Made by a program: the position numbers and the translations under genes
The notes under the pieces: model-generated
Told to the model about the DNA's origin: nothing
Databases searched by the model: none
What the model saw: only the letters and a program-made list of their open reading frames with translations
Shown here: positions 11,936 through 25,079 of the stretch, in pieces
How positions within the stretch are numbered: position 1 is the stretch's first letter
How the letters are laid out: the number at the start of each line of letters is the position of its first letter
Source: Lutjanus erythropterus
Taxonomy: Eukaryota; Chordata; Actinopteri; Lutjaniformes; Lutjanidae
Direction: 5' to 3'
Length of the DNA: 64,000 bases
Assembly: GCA_020091685.1 (NCBI GenBank)
Contig: CM034613.1
Location: 3,695,878 to 3,759,877 of the forward strand

Positions 11936-12802
11936 TGGACTGGTAGTATCAAATGGTCAAACCTCTACTTCCAAGATCAAGAGTGAACTTTCATGCTACA
12001 CTTGAAACAAGCATGCACAAGAAGTCCTAAAGGTACGATAAGCGAAATCACACAAACTAGTTAGCTTGCAGGTCAACAGGTCCATCTCCATGACAAGTGA
12101 ACAAACTTAAAAAGCTTACAATGAAAATGCCAAAACTTATCCATTTTATGTATTTTTTGAAAAACACAGAACTGAGTTTAAGTATAATAATTACTAGCTA
12201 GAGTACCTTTCTCTGTAATGCATCAATTATCATGTGTCAATTGAGAAAGTGACATATATCAACTATGACTATGTTATGTTATTATTTTATGCAGTTTTGT
12301 TCGCCCAAACCCCAAAGACATTCAGTTTACCATCATGTGCGACAAGAAAAAATGCATCAAATCCTCAGATATGAGAAGCTAAAACCATCAAATATTGGAA
12401 TGTTTTTAAACTATTACAATTTTTCAGTGATCGAGACAATTGCAAATTCATTTTCTGTCAACTGACTAACTGATTCATGGAATACTGCAGCAGCAGTTCT
12501 AGCTGTGTCTTGAAGACCATGTGGCACATGCAGCTACATTCAGGAACATTTCAATCTTTTCACACACATTCTGTGACAATGGTGGAGTAAATGGCACCAG
12601 GGACAAACCAGCAGTGTGTCTCCAAGTGTGGAGAGGACCGGGGCGGAGCTGAGGCACAGAGCCGACAGACAGCTGATGAGAGCCGGGGAGCTTTGGGGGA
12701 GAGAGCCGGGGACAGACCTGATGTCCACTCTTTTACTGACAGGAGGGGAGCCTGAAGTTCATGTTTCAAACTTTTTGGATTAAAAAGCGGATTTATCTTC
12801 AC
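11936..12802. other. unassigned intron
   Basis: AT-rich. ORFs here have no recognisable domain. The GC-richer part after 12600 leads into the tandem repeat at 12803. Confidence 0.4.
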
Positions 12803-13022
12803 TCCTGCTTCTCATCCTGTCTGTAGCAGCGACCCACAAAGAGAAGTTGCAAACTTGTTTCCGAGTGAGAGGAGAGCTCAGAGTTATGTTGTGTCCTGCT
12901 TCACAACCTGTCTGCAGCAGCCACCAACGGAGAAGCCGAGAACTCATTTACAAGTGAGAGGAGAGCTCAGAGTTTGTGTTTGTGTCCTGCTTCTCAACCT
13001 GTCTGCAGCAGTGACCCACATA
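12803..13022 (+). repeat. about 90-bp tandem repeat, roughly 2.5 units
   Basis: TCCTGCTTCTCAACCTGTCT, with variants, starts at 12803, 12895 and 12985, and AGTGAGAGGAGAGCTCAGAG recurs at about 12864 and 12953. The spacing is therefore about 90-92 bp. Units are roughly 85-90% alike by eye. Confidence 0.8.
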
Positions 13023-15784
13023 CAGGCCAACCATGCTCAGCTGTTTACAGTAAGCTAATTATTCTCTCTCCAGATGGTGAGGGGATATCTGCTCAATTTG
13101 ATTAAAAAACAAAAAACAAAAACAGTCTACTGCATTAGAAAAGCACACGCCTCCTTTAAATCCAGCTCTTTATTTGACTCATTTTGGATAGACCTTTTAT
13201 TTACCAAACTGAGAGGATGTGAAGTGCATAAATGTTAGAACTCACTTATGGGAATTTGCTCTTCAGAGAAGTACACTCATACACTGGCAGGTTTCCATCA
13301 CAGGATCTATTTCCTGCCAACACATACAGTGTTCTTCTGCCATGGGAATGGTTTCTGATTCATGAGCATTGTGGCCATTGTTGTTGTCAAACACCAACAA
13401 TACAGTTTTTTTCTCAGATTGTAGCTCAGAATTAAGTAGCTCTCAAGATGGGATCTCAGGAATACCTCAAGTTATTGCAGGGAGTTCCCATACTCTACGC
13501 TAGGATGAACAGTTATATAACTCAAACCAAATCAACCAGGACTACAACATGTCTCTACCTGTTTTTGAGATTAAGTCTCATCAAATACTTTTCCACTGTT
13601 TTGATTTTACTTTGGCATTAAAACCCTTCCCTGTGTTACCACATTTGACATAGCCTTTAAAAAAAATGTGTGTTTAAGTGAGATCTCTCAGTGAAAAGGT
13701 TGATCAAAGTAATTATTTCCAAATGAATGCAGAAGACGGGTTGATTTGACCACAAATCACTAAGACACCGTGGCAATAATAACACCAGAAACGGGATACA
13801 ATGGAGCACAAACTGTGAGCAGCTCAGACTTTTATGAGGTGTCACTGGGGTCATCTCAAATTCAGCTGATTTGCTATTCAAATGAAGAGGCTTTGAGGAT
13901 GTTCAATTAATGGAGACTAAGTTACCCAAAAGACTGTTGAATATTTCATAAAAAGCTCTTGTTAAAGTATGTATTATTCACCACTGTGGATCATAAGTGT
14001 CCTTGACACTGCCATATTAAAGACGTTTCCAGGTAGATTGAGGGGAGATGTAAGGTGGAGCTCATGTATACAACATACAGCATACTGCCTTAAAATAATA
14101 TCAGGATATTGCAGGATAGTTTAGTAATAATGATATTAATGAGGACCTGAGAAAACAGGTTGGAAAACCCTGATTTCCTACATACATACACAGCACCGCC
14201 CAAGTCCCTACTTTTATAATGAAACAAATGAAGAGTGACATAACACATCAACACTCATGAAGCAACTATTAACTGTCACAGACAGATGACCTTACTGAGG
14301 TGTTGGCTGAAATTTCATTTGTATTTATGGTTTATAATCTGTGTGCTTTTATTTTGTTTGATTAGTTTTTTTCATCATCATGTGCAATTTTATTTATTTT
14401 AAATCATCTGCTCTATTATTTTTCAATATCATGTTCAATATTACTTTTTTCAACATGCTGTGAAATATTACTTTTCATTACTTTCATTATCACTGCCAGT
14501 ATTACTTGTCAAGTTTAGTTTTTTCATTTTATAAAATTTCCATTTCCATTTTATCTTTTATCGTTATTCTCTTATATACTCTTATTCACTTTATATTTCT
14601 GACTTTGTTTTTATTCTTATGTTACTGTCCTATTTTAAGCAGTTTCTTCCTCAGGAATTTTCTTCTAATTACCAAAATTCTATCTTACCTGTTATTAACT
14701 TTAAAAAAGAGCAACAAAAAACTTTTGAATAATGTTTCAGAGATGATTAAATGTCATGTAGGTCTGTAGTGCTGCAATGTCTCAAGCAGGGGGAGCTGTG
14801 CAAGTGAAGGCTACAGAGAAAGAAAGTCAGGAGAGGAAAGGAAAGAGTGAGAATGAGAGTGTGTGTTCATGTGTTCATGTAGAGTTGGAGTGGTGGGGTG
14901 GGACTGATGTTGCCTGCACAGATAAGTATCTCTTCACTAGTTGTATTTCCCCTGTTTTTCCTGTTTGAAACTATCTATTAAAATGGGTGTGGCTCCTGTT
15001 GCCGATGCAAAGTTCTCTGCTGTGCAACACAATGTTGGTCTAAACTACAATAAGATTATGTTTATCAGTGTACTCTGGATTTTTATGTTCACAGTCTGCA
15101 CCAGATTAGGACACAGCCAACTGACTTGACAAATCACAAACTCGAGCTACAGACCAATCAAAATGCTGCCATGTAAATTCAACATTTGGCTCTCCAATAA
15201 GCACCGAGTGTAATCTCAACCAGCACCAATGGGACAGGCTTCTGCTCTCTTGTAATCCCATTTTGGTTCCAACCAGATGTGATGACACCGTCTCCAATCG
15301 CACCTCGCTTTACAAGTCTGTAATCCTAGTCAGACCAATGGGATGTGCTTTTACAGGGGCTGTAATCCTCGTGGTCACCGGTTGAACGTTGACTTCTCTC
15401 CCTTTCTCCACATCATCCTTTCCATCCACTGGATGGCACGCTGCTAATCTGTGACATAACAGGATTTACAGCCTGAGTGGCGCTCACTCACCATCTCCAG
15501 CCTCACTGCAACCACAGGCAGCTGATCTTTTCCTCGCCATGCTCTCTTTCATTTCCTTTCTTCAGAGCTCACTGTCAGCCTGCTGTATGTTAAGTTAACA
15601 TAGCTACATGAGAGAGAATTAGACATAGACTCTATATACTGCTGTTCAACTTACATTAATTCTGAGAGTTACTTTTATTAGTCTATCGATTTTAGTGTTA
15701 AAAAATGTCAAGTCATAGTACAATTAGCTTATTTGTTGTTTTGAATACTTCTAATTTAAATGATTTAATAAGAATTAATAAATT
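13023..15784. other. unassigned intron
   Basis: No exon or transposon family was recognised. A T-rich tract runs from about 14330 to 14710 and accounts for the hydrophobic ORF at 14506-14769. Confidence 0.4.
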
Positions 15785-16190
15785 AGTGGTTCCCAACGTT
15801 TTCCTGGCGTGACTCCCTTTCAGAAGCTGAAAAAAAGTTTGCACCCACCTCCAGAATTTTTAGCAGTCATTAAAAACAAATGGGGATCTAAAAAAGTTCA
15901 AAAGTTGAACTTAAATGAAATAGGTTTAGTCCCCCCCCCCCCCCTCAAACTGTCTGATTTCAGTTCCTTAAATGTGAATACTTTCTGGTTTCTTTACTCC
16001 TCTCTGACAGTAAACTGAATATTTTTGGGTTGTGAGTAAAACGAGACGTCATCTTAGCCTTTGGGAAACAGTGATTGACATTTTTCACCATTTTCTGACA
16101 TTTTTAAAACAAACAAAAATTAATTGATTAATCAACAAAAAAATTTACCAATTAATCAACTATGAAAATAACCGTTAGTTGCAGCCCTGT
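15785..16190 (+). mobile_element. repeat fragment followed by a family-1 hAT-type copy
   Basis: 15785-15950 (from GTGGTTCCCAACGTTTTCCT, with a poly-C run at about 15932-15944) is a fragment of another interspersed repeat. From about 15950 the family-1 core follows (CAGTTCCTTAAATGTGAATA, GACAGTAAACTGAATATTTT) and ends GTTAGTTGCAGCCCTG at 16189. Confidence 0.75.
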
Positions 16191-16213
16191 TTAAGAACAT
16201 TTTGTTTAAAATG

Positions 16214-16420
16214 ACTGTGCGGTGGAGTTCAGTTGGTAGAGCGTACGCCTCATGTACTGAGGTGTCAGTCCTCTGCAGTGGCCGCCTGTTCGACTCCCGC
16301 CTGTGGCCCTTTGCTGCATGTCATCCCCTCTCTCTCTCTCTCTCTCTCTCTCACTTCCCCCTTTTCCAGTCAACTCTTCCGCTGTCTCCATCAATAAAGG
16401 CAAAAAGCCCCCAAAAATAT
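16214..16420 (+). mobile_element. tRNA-derived SINE
   Basis: The head contains a box A-like AGTTGGTAGAGCG and a box B-like TGTTCGACTCC. It is followed by a unique part (CCTTTGCTGCATGTCATCCC), a (TC)n tract at 16328-16352, and a tail ending CATCAATAAAGGCAAAAAGC. It is the same family as 39025-39218. Pol III transcription and LINE-assisted insertion are the known behaviour of such elements. Target duplications are not clear here. Confidence 0.85.
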
Positions 16421-18086
16421 GTTGTCATCACTAACTAAACTCTGGAATAATATCTGCACTGAAGCCTGACTGAATTTTGAAGCACATACCAACATTGATA
16501 ACAATATATTGGTACATGACTTGCATAAAACATTGTGAGGATGCTTGTGTGCCTTTTGCATCTTTTCTTTAATAAACTGTTACTGTATAACCAGCTATCT
16601 GCAACAAATAATCAGGCAATAACGTTTCTGATTTATCTGTCTAGTCCTATTTGGCACTAGCATTGAAATAACTCAAGTTATAGTCAGTCCTCTAATAGCA
16701 ACAAAAACTGAATCTCTTTTCTACAGAAAGGAATTAAATATTAATGTACTTTAACCTTCAAGAAGTTTCATTCAAGCAGCATGAACAAACAAAGCTCCCA
16801 CTTGTGTTCATGAGGACAATCCAAGCATCAGACCAAGCAACTGTGCCACAATAGCATAAAAAAATGTAAGTATCACCATTTTCTTCCACAGTGGGTAAGA
16901 AGGATGGCTGGGATTTAAAACAAAAATGATGAGATGCAAGCAGTCATGAATAAGCTCAAGGGAATACGTGTGTCGAAAGCGAAGAGTTAAGGCATTTGTT
17001 TTTATTGATGTGTTCAACAAAGATCCTTTTTTGATATCAGCCTACTTCATTTAAAACTGCAATACTATGAGTCAAGTAGTAAGCCGCCTAAAAATAGGTC
17101 CGAGACCGAAACTTGGATTTGTTTCAGTTTCTTGCAACTTATTTGACTAAGACTTGGGTAGTTCTCTATTTTCACTTACTGTACTTCCTCTAGTACAGTG
17201 CTACAAATAACTGAAGCTACTAAAGATATGTATTACATGCAACAGATTTTATGCAGTGATAAGTCAATTTCTCTTAGTCCTCAAACATGAGGCCTCTAGG
17301 CCTGACCACCCACAGCCCACTCCACTTCACCACAGCACAAAAAAGCAAAGACGTGTCTTAATCATCAATCCAAGTCCTGGGTGTGATTCGCTCTGGAGCT
17401 GGCCCATTTAGAAAACCCAGATGAGTTTGTCACTGGGCCCATGAAAACGAGGACAGCGGCTATTTTCAATGCAGCCGACTGATCAAATGAGCTGCCTCCG
17501 CAGTACTGTAAAACAGCACATCTGGTTCCACGTCCAGCGCCTGCAGGTTCAGTCACTTAAAGAATAATCCCTCAATGTGCCCACACACACAAATCTCTGA
17601 GCTAACAACTTATCAGGCTATCCTAACATTACCTCATTCAAAACCACAGGAAGAGTTAAAAAAATATGACCTTTAACTGCTAAGTATGTATAAGAAAAGG
17701 TCTGTCATTTCACTCCATTTTCACCTGCTGTTATTAATAATAGGTGAGTAATGGAGTTTGATGCCAAGAGACCAAGAGAGTGAATGTGATACAAAAAAAG
17801 AAATAAAAACAGAGGGATAGAAAAACACCCATGACGCACCACTCTGCCTACACACACATCCTAATGCTTGTTCTTTCCTTATTCCCTTTGGCAACATAGA
17901 CCCTTTCATTTCCTGCCTCTTACATTTAAATTCTCAGTCCATTTTATTGTTTGTTTTTGGTCTACCCATCAACATTCCTTTACTTTTCAATAGTCTGCTG
18001 GAATTATAGTTCTGCGACTAGATGTATTAGCATGGAGTAAGTCATCCTGGAGCAAGACAGTTAATTGTTGAGTCACAATCCCAGAT
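16421..18086. other. unassigned intron
   Basis: No recognised coding sequence, transposon end or tandem array. Confidence 0.4.
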
Positions 18087-18335
18087 CGTCAAATACTGAT
18101 GCCTTAGATTGGTAGTTCTGAACAAGCAGGTTGTCAAATAGCAACGCTTGGATTTTGGTGGTCAAACACAGATGTTTTGGGTTGATGATTTGGACCAAAC
18201 AGTATGTGGCAACCTGGTTGGTCTCAACTGGCAACCCAAAACATCAAAATCTTACGACCTAATGTTTTAGGTCAATGGTTCGGACCAACCAGGTCACCAA
18301 ATACTGATCCTCTGAGTCAGTGGCTCAGACCGAGG
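18087..18335 (+). repeat. degenerate minisatellite
   Basis: The phrases GTCAAATACTGATG, GGTTGATGATTTGGACCAA, GGTCAATGGTTCGGACCAAC and CAGGTCACCAAATACTGATC recur in shuffled, diverged form with a spacing of roughly 45-65 bp. It ends at GGCTCAGACC. Confidence 0.6.
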
Positions 18336-21300
18336 TGGGAATGAGGCTCAACAATCAACTATCTTTCTCTAGAATTTCTTATTCCACTTCTAACAAGATT
18401 TTCTGACCATGAACCACAGGTTGCAGAGAATACTCCTCATGTACATTGAACAGACTGGCCCATCCAACTTTGCGCTTTGCACAGATTCCCTGTCATACAC
18501 CCCCAAGAGGCATTTTCCAGCATTTAGAAGCAAGCAGGGGGTAACAGAAATGAGTTTCTTGTAGGAAAATAGACTCCTCGAGGTGAAGAACTCAAAGAAT
18601 TCATTCTTTAGAAAACATTTCAAAAAGCAGAGTTTTCTACAACCTCCATTTATCACGGTTATCCTTGAACGGCAAAATTAGGTACGCTCAAATACAGCAG
18701 TTACAAAACTCTCTTCAGCGTCACTCCACTGATCCTTGTTTCCTCTTGAGACTGGCAGGGAGCCCAAACACACATCCGTAGACAAACCTGAGCACATGGG
18801 CTCATGAATAACATAATAACTTCAGAGATGTAAACAAGCTTTTCATAGACAATGTGCCGATCGTCACTGTACTGCCCCACAGAGGGCTAGTAAGTCTGTC
18901 TCACCGGTATACTCTGATGCTTGAGCTGACAATCATCATTAGCAATCGTAATCATCACGGCTTTATTCGCTGGTGGAGCTGCGCATGCAACTAGAGACTC
19001 TTGGTTGTGGGTGTAATTGGAGGCACTGTAATAAGAGGGCTCTGTCAAAATGCAATTAGCAGGAGCTATCTAGGGTTCTCGATGTGAGTGTGCAACTTCA
19101 TGTGTCAAGTTGAGGTCAAAAGAAGCGGACACACTTACCAGATGCCTCAACTGTACATTCACAACACAGAGAGTGGCCGTCTCTGTATGACACAGAGCTG
19201 TGTGTCCTGCAGTGAGCTGGAAGCACACTGAGTCACTGCTATGTTGATACTTATGGAAGGCTTTTAGTCAGCGGTTCACTTCATTTCCTCTGGTGCCACA
19301 TTTTCAACAGCCGACTACCAGTGGGAAATTCCAAGTAAAAACTGATCGTTTCTGATCTTCATAGAAGCTCAACAAGGAAATCAAAGACGGGTAAACTTTT
19401 ATAAGCCTTTGGGCGGTCATTTTAGTAGGAATAGGTTCTGCACACATGCATTATTACAGATGAAAACGAAAGATTGAAAGTGAATTTTTTTCCCCATAAG
19501 ACTGTCATTCCTTCCACAGTTCTTCTCTGTGCTTAACACTCCTGATCAGTGGCAAACAGCTTTGTGTTGGGGCAGGCTGTTTTCTTTACAGGGAAATCAA
19601 AGATTACAGACTTACCAGTGCCTGAAACTCCGTTCCAAATGTCAGATTTCAGGGGGGGCAATCCAGCAGTGAAGCTCTCTTTTCATTCGTCAAAACTTTG
19701 ATGATTTTCTTGTGCAATACGAGCACAAGAATGCTTTTGAGTCTGACTTTGTGCAAGTCTGCACTGCCACTCACAGTTGTTAGGAACAGGAATTTATATG
19801 ACACCGATAATATTCATTCTGCTTATTGGTCAGATTCTTTATCGATTCCCTTATTGATTCCTGATCAATTTTCTGATCGTCTCTGTTTATTTGCAGCTTT
19901 GGGTGGCAGAGGTGCAGTGACAACACAAACTACCATACTTTCTTCAAACCTGTGGTCATTATGAGTCTAATGAAAGACGAGGACAAAGTGCGAGACATCA
20001 GCCGTCGTCTATTCCAGCCCCACCTCCACAGTCTAAAAACTCAACTTGACGGACAAGCGAGGGTTGAGTAGTTGCAAGTGCGTAGGGAGGGTCGAACTTG
20101 TGTTGATCACAGCCCTGCGCTCACAGAGCAGAAATGCTCCAATCAAATGAACTTTGTCCTGTGATACCACTTTGTGGTATTTAGCCTGACCCCTCCACCC
20201 ACCTTTATTCAATGGATGAGAGACCTTTTGACTTTTTTGCACCTGGAGGGATCACATCCAAAAGTTTGTTATGACTTTAGAACCGCTCTAGTAGCTCTAT
20301 AGTAAGTCTTATATTGTTTCTTAAAAATATGTGGACCTTGAAATGATCATTATAGTATTTATTTATTGAATTTCCTTTTTTTTTTTATTTTACTACAGTA
20401 TTTACTTCTGCAGCCCATTGGTGGTATTTATTTCAAGCTCATATTCAGTTTATCTGCTGCCTATTTAATACATAAGTACTTGGCTATGTGGCTCTTGTTT
20501 CCCCTTAATTTACTACTGTTGTTTATTTTATTTATCCCATATGTTGTCCATCTGCCATTCATTTTTTCTCTCTTTTTTTCTTAAGTTTAGGAGTCAGTGG
20601 ATAAGGAAGGAGCTTATAGGTGGGTGGTTGGGTGGGTGAGTTGGGGGGAGGAAATTCTGATGTTTCTTACACGTATTGCATTTTTGATTTTTGCTCCTGT
20701 CATGAAAATCAACAATGAGATTTGTCACAAAATGCTCCCTGAAAAGAGACCATCACACGCACACGCCTGGTTTTTATGTGTGTGGGTTTTGAGACTAATT
20801 AAACGCCACAGAGGAAGGACATTTCTCACTCCTCTTTTTCAATGCAGCCGACTCAACATCTCTGTTCAAAAATACAAAAAAAAGAGGGAAAAAAGCAAAC
20901 CAAACCCCGTAGCATTCGAATACCGATTTGAATGTGGATTACCATGGCAACGGTAGAAGCTTTTCAGCATTTGGGTCAGCTCTATATCATCTCACTGATC
21001 ATGTGTAGAGGGCTTTAAGGAATGCAGCAGATTTTTTATTAAAATGATACATTCCAGCCATCTACCTACACCAATTACTCTCAAGGTCTTTATCCCGTCC
21101 GTCCCTGGTGTGTCTGTCTGTCCTGCTTAGAATTCAGATCATATTCTACTCCAGCATCTCAGTCTGGGCTTCCCCAGGCTAAATCCTGCCGTACAGCTAT
21201 AAAACACTCACACACACACACACTTCCTTGCACGTACAGAAAATATGGCTCAGTTGTAGCACGATCTTTCTGGCCCACTTTGAGCCACAGGGGATATTCC

Positions 21301-21917
21301 AGCCAAGAGCCAATGCATCAGCTCAGAGACCACACAAAGACGTCCAGCCCACACACTCAACTCCCGACGACAGCCGTCACACAGCTGATGTCGCCATTAT
21401 GGAAAGATGGAGTAACAAGAGCAGCAAAAGTAATGCAATAAAACATGTTAAATGTTACATGTGAGACTATGACTCAAAATCTGAAAAACACATTTAAAAG
21501 CAGCAGGAAGCTCTCTCTGAATCTTATTTCCCAGCATGCTTGACTAAAGTCATCTGAGCAAGAGGTGCAGACATCATCAGTGCAACAGTAGAGTCCAACG
21601 AAGAAAAAAAAACAAAAACCCAACAACAACAGACGTGTGGGGCTGATGGGATGTGCAAGACGCTAAAAATAGCCATTGCCTGAAAACCACAGCATGAACA
21701 CACGCTAAAACACACTGATGCTGCCATGGGCAAGAGCAAAGAGCAGGTGTGAGTACCAGTCAAGAGAGTGTGTGTGCGCTTGGACTGAGAGGGAAGTGAA
21801 GAGGGAACTAGACGTGGAAAAGGTGACTAGAATTAAAAAAAAAAAAAAAACAGTGACAGAAGTGAGAGGCTGAGCTGCAGCTGAACACAGCAGAAACACA
21901 ACACATCAGAGAAAAAC
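18336..21917. other. unassigned intron with one candidate conserved block
   Basis: About 18930-19090 (CATCATTAGCAATCGTAATC, CACTGTAATAAGAGGGCTC, AATGCAATTAGCAGGAGC) is non-repetitive and homeodomain-site rich (several TAAT/ATTA), so it is a candidate enhancer. About 19785-19885 (GGAACAGGAATTTATATGAC, TATCGATTCCCTTATTGATT) resembles an eroded hAT-type repeat. Nothing else was recognised. Confidence 0.3.
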
Positions 21918-22100
21918 TAGCACCGTGCAATTAATCACTATTTTATTGAAATCATAATAAGGCCAAGTGCAATATCCAAATTGTAGAACTAATTTTTTGC
22001 AAAAGGAAAAACGTGTGAGAAAACAGCATTATAATGAAGTGCTGTAATGCTGCAGTGATATTACTTTGCGAGGCAGCTGGACTGAATGAAAGAAACATTT
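21918..22100 (+). mobile_element. eroded hAT-type repeat of the GCAATTAATC kind
   Basis: TAGCACCGTGCAATTAATCA is followed by CCAAGTGCAATATCCAAATT and TGCAAAAGGAAAAACGTG. The element at 53812-54091 has the same order of words. The right end is not definable. Confidence 0.55.
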
Positions 22101-22429
22101 ATAATTCATAAAAACACAATTTGACAACGATCCATTATGTGTCTCGAGTGGAATCGATTTTTCCCCGTTTGTAGTAGACTAGTTATGCTGACCTCTCGCT
22201 GGGGCTCTTTATTGTCTGAAATGCTTTTAACACCGGTGAAGATACAATAAAATAGAATACATCGTCCTCACTTTGAAAAATGTTTTTGCAACAAACCCTT
22301 TTCGGTTTTCTCTGATAAAAGACATCACAGTTTCAGTTCAAAGATTTTTGTCTCTGACAGACCTGTAAACTCATAAGAGGTAGAAGAAACATTTTGTGAT
22401 TCTGCAGACATTACTACTTTCACTTTTAC

Positions 22430-22690
22430 CCTTTTATTTAAATAAAAGCACTTAGTAGGGTACTACTGTAGGACTTTAATGCAGGATTTTTACTTGTAAT
22501 AAAGTATTTTTACGACTTTACTAAGTAGTATTAATGCTTTTACTCAAGTAAAGAATCTAAGTACTTTTCTTTACACTGCAGGTCACGGAATCTGACAGGT
22601 CACCAAATACTGTACTGCAACTTAAAGTAGAGTAAAAAAATATTCAGTAGGGTACTAAAGTAAAAGTCAAGTAAAACATACTAGAAACAT
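22430..22690 (+). repeat. copy of the repeat that hosts the 26.6-27.1 kb array
   Basis: Shares with 27090-27235 the words TTTTTACTTGTAATAAAGTA (variant), CTTTTACTCAAGTAAAG and CTGCAGGTCACGGAATCTGA. After 22618 come only one or two units of the GTACTAAAGTAAAAGT motif, in contrast to the large array at 26600-27080. Confidence 0.65.
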
Positions 22691-23799
22691 CCATGTTTAA
22701 GAGGGAAAAGAGGATGATGGAGTTATCTTGATTGTGATTGGCCAAAAGACTTTATCAAAATGCAACTAGTTTGCAGGTATGTTTTATGGTCTGGTGTTTG
22801 ATAAAATGAATAACTGAAAGTCTGCAACTTAGGAAGTCCTGAGCCTGTCACAAAAATGACCTGATGGTGTTTTTCAGCCATAGACGCTCGCTACGCTCGC
22901 TTTGACAGACATGACAGTCCACAGTTTTTGATTATAGCGCTGTCAGGCAGACAGAGGCCCTGTCAGTGGATCTCAAGCCTTTCTAACATAACTTCCCTGT
23001 CAGCCCAGTGTTAGTCCACGGCACGCTGAGCTCTGTGTTCTCCGTCCAAGCCGCTTTCACTGTACGGCGCCCCGAGGCACACTTTCCGCCCCGGCCATTC
23101 AAGCTGTGGTGGGGGTTGATATGACAAGGCAGAGTGTGTGGGCAGGCAGGTGGCACCGCCGGGGGAGGGAGGGGGAGCTGCTGTCAGCGTGCTGCCTGCT
23201 ATCACCGCCAGCCAGACAGTCGGACGGCGTCATGAGCAGTCGGTGCCACATCCGTCACAAAACCACATCTGACAGTCCGGCCTCCTGACACACGCTACGC
23301 ACTCAGGCCGTCCTCGCTATCATCGCTCAATTGTGATGAAGTGAAGTGTGGCAGGATGTGCTGCTGATGAAGAGGCACTCCAGAGGTTAAGTAATGACTG
23401 ACTGAATGATGAAGAACAGAGATTAACTTCTGCTAGCCTAGCTACTAAAGTCTGTCAATTTCTGTATTTGGATTTCTTAAAAGCATGAATTTTATGGAGA
23501 CTATAATTGTTTCTGTAGGTTCAGTTGCCTGGATACTTGCTGCCTTTTTTTTGGCTTTCAAACAGGGTTTTAATACTAATAGCCAGATTGCAGTTACAAC
23601 ATGTGTGCTGATGGCTTAGACTGCTCATGTGATGAAGCTGATGTAGTGTAAACAGGAAGTGGACAGGCCCAGCTGTTAGACAGAGAGAGAGAAGGAGAGG
23701 GAGGCTGAATGGACCAGCTGCGTTCTGTCTTTTGCACAATTCTTCATGAGATTTCAACAAGAACTGCACTAATTAATCCCCAACTATTCTGATCATTAA
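22691..23799. other. unassigned; GC-rich block at about 23000-23310
   Basis: 23000-23310 is the most GC- and CpG-rich stretch in this part of the window and is unique here. It could be regulatory DNA, but has no recognisable promoter or coding signal. Confidence 0.3.
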
Positions 23800-24040
23800 T
23801 TAACCCTTTTGAGTCTTTTTTTTACATTTAAGAAAGTCAAATTTCTCTGATTTCAGCTTCTTAAATGTGAATATTTTCTTGTTTCTTTACTCCTCTCAGA
23901 CAGTAAACTGAATATCTTTGGTTTGTGGACACAACGAGACAGTTGAGGACGTCATCTTGGAAAAAATATCAAGCTGATCAACTAATAAATCAAATTAGTT
24001 GGTGCTTAATTAAATATTTGACTAATCATTGCAGGTTTAA
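23800..24040 (+). mobile_element. family-1 hAT-type copy, ends eroded
   Basis: Contains the core (TTTCAGCTTCTTAAATGTGA, CAGTAAACTGAATATCTTTG, GAGGACGTCATCTTGG) and a degraded right end near AATCATTGCAGGTTTAA. Confidence 0.75.
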
Positions 24041-24292
24041 TCCAAACTAGAGGAAAAAAAAGATGTCTTCTGAGAATCAATGTTGCATTTTCATGCTGAT
24101 ATTCATCTTTTGTTTCTGCTTGGTGTGACACAACATTATCTTTTCATGTTTTAGATTTAAATGCCAAGACTCTAGATTTAGTTGTTGTTTTTTTTATCTT
24201 TTGCATCAGTTAGCTTCAAAAACCAAGGCTTTATTAACTCTCCCCTGACCATTTACAAATAAAAACAGGACTTTTTATTCTACAGGAATTTG

Positions 24293-24552
24293 TAGGGCTG
24301 CAGCTAATGATTATTTTCAAAGTCTATTATAAAATGTCAGAAAATTGTGAAAAAGAGCCCAAGATGATGTCCTCATATGTGTTATTGTGCCCACAAAAAT
24401 ATTCAGTTTACTGTCAGAGACGAGTTAAGAAATATTCACATTTAAGAAGCTGAAATCAGATTGTTTTCTAAAAAAAAGAGACTCAAACCAATTCACTGAT
24501 TATCAAAATAGTTGGTGATTAATTTAATAATTGTGTACTCGTTGCAGCTCTA
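24293..24552 (-). mobile_element. family-1 hAT-type copy with both ends
   Basis: Begins TAGGGCTGCAGCTAATGATT and ends GTTGCAGCTCTA, giving clear inverted ends. The reverse-complemented core lies between (AATATTCAGTTTACTGTCAG, ATTCACATTTAAGAAGCTGA). At 260 bp this is close to the minimal full-length form. The flanking 8-mers do not match, so the target duplication has decayed or the copy is rearranged. Confidence 0.85.
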
Positions 24553-25079
24553 GTACTTATTATAGGTTTCATTAGAACTGCAGTCGGATGGTGTTATTTT
24601 GTGCGTTCTTCCTCAGCAGCCTCCTCACAGTGTTCAGTGCAGATGCACAAGCCTGCAGCCTTTATTTACCGAGTACCGCGTTTGACTCAAACCAGGAGCG
24701 GGCTGATTGAGCTGAGGTGTCAAACTGTTTTAACAGCTTTAACTGTCTTTCTCCTCAGGGTGCCTCGTAGCTCATCTCAGTCATGTCTGCACAGAAAGCT
24801 TCACTCAGACGTTCAGTAAAAGCTCTGATGTGGCACACGTGTCTGAGTCTGGTTTGTAGAAGTATCAGTGCTGTGCGGTGTAAAAATGAGTTCCTGCATA
24901 ACGCACGTTTGGGTGGACTGTGGTATTTCCGCGTAAATACGCACGTTTTACACTACGTGCTGTTGTGAGCAAAGGAGTTGTTGAAAATTTATCACAAGTT
25001 CTATGAATTGTTGCATAACACTGAATCACGCTTTCATCATCTGAATGGACATGTGTGCACATTTGTACAGCAGCCAATG
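24553..25079. other. unassigned intron
   Basis: 24870-24965 is rich in ACGCACGTTT / AAATACGCACGTTTTAC words that could belong to an old DNA-transposon end. No boundaries could be set. Confidence 0.3.

Noticed and set aside
20597..20956. 119-codon plus-strand ORF
   Set aside because: No domain, no splice context, and composition of ordinary intron.
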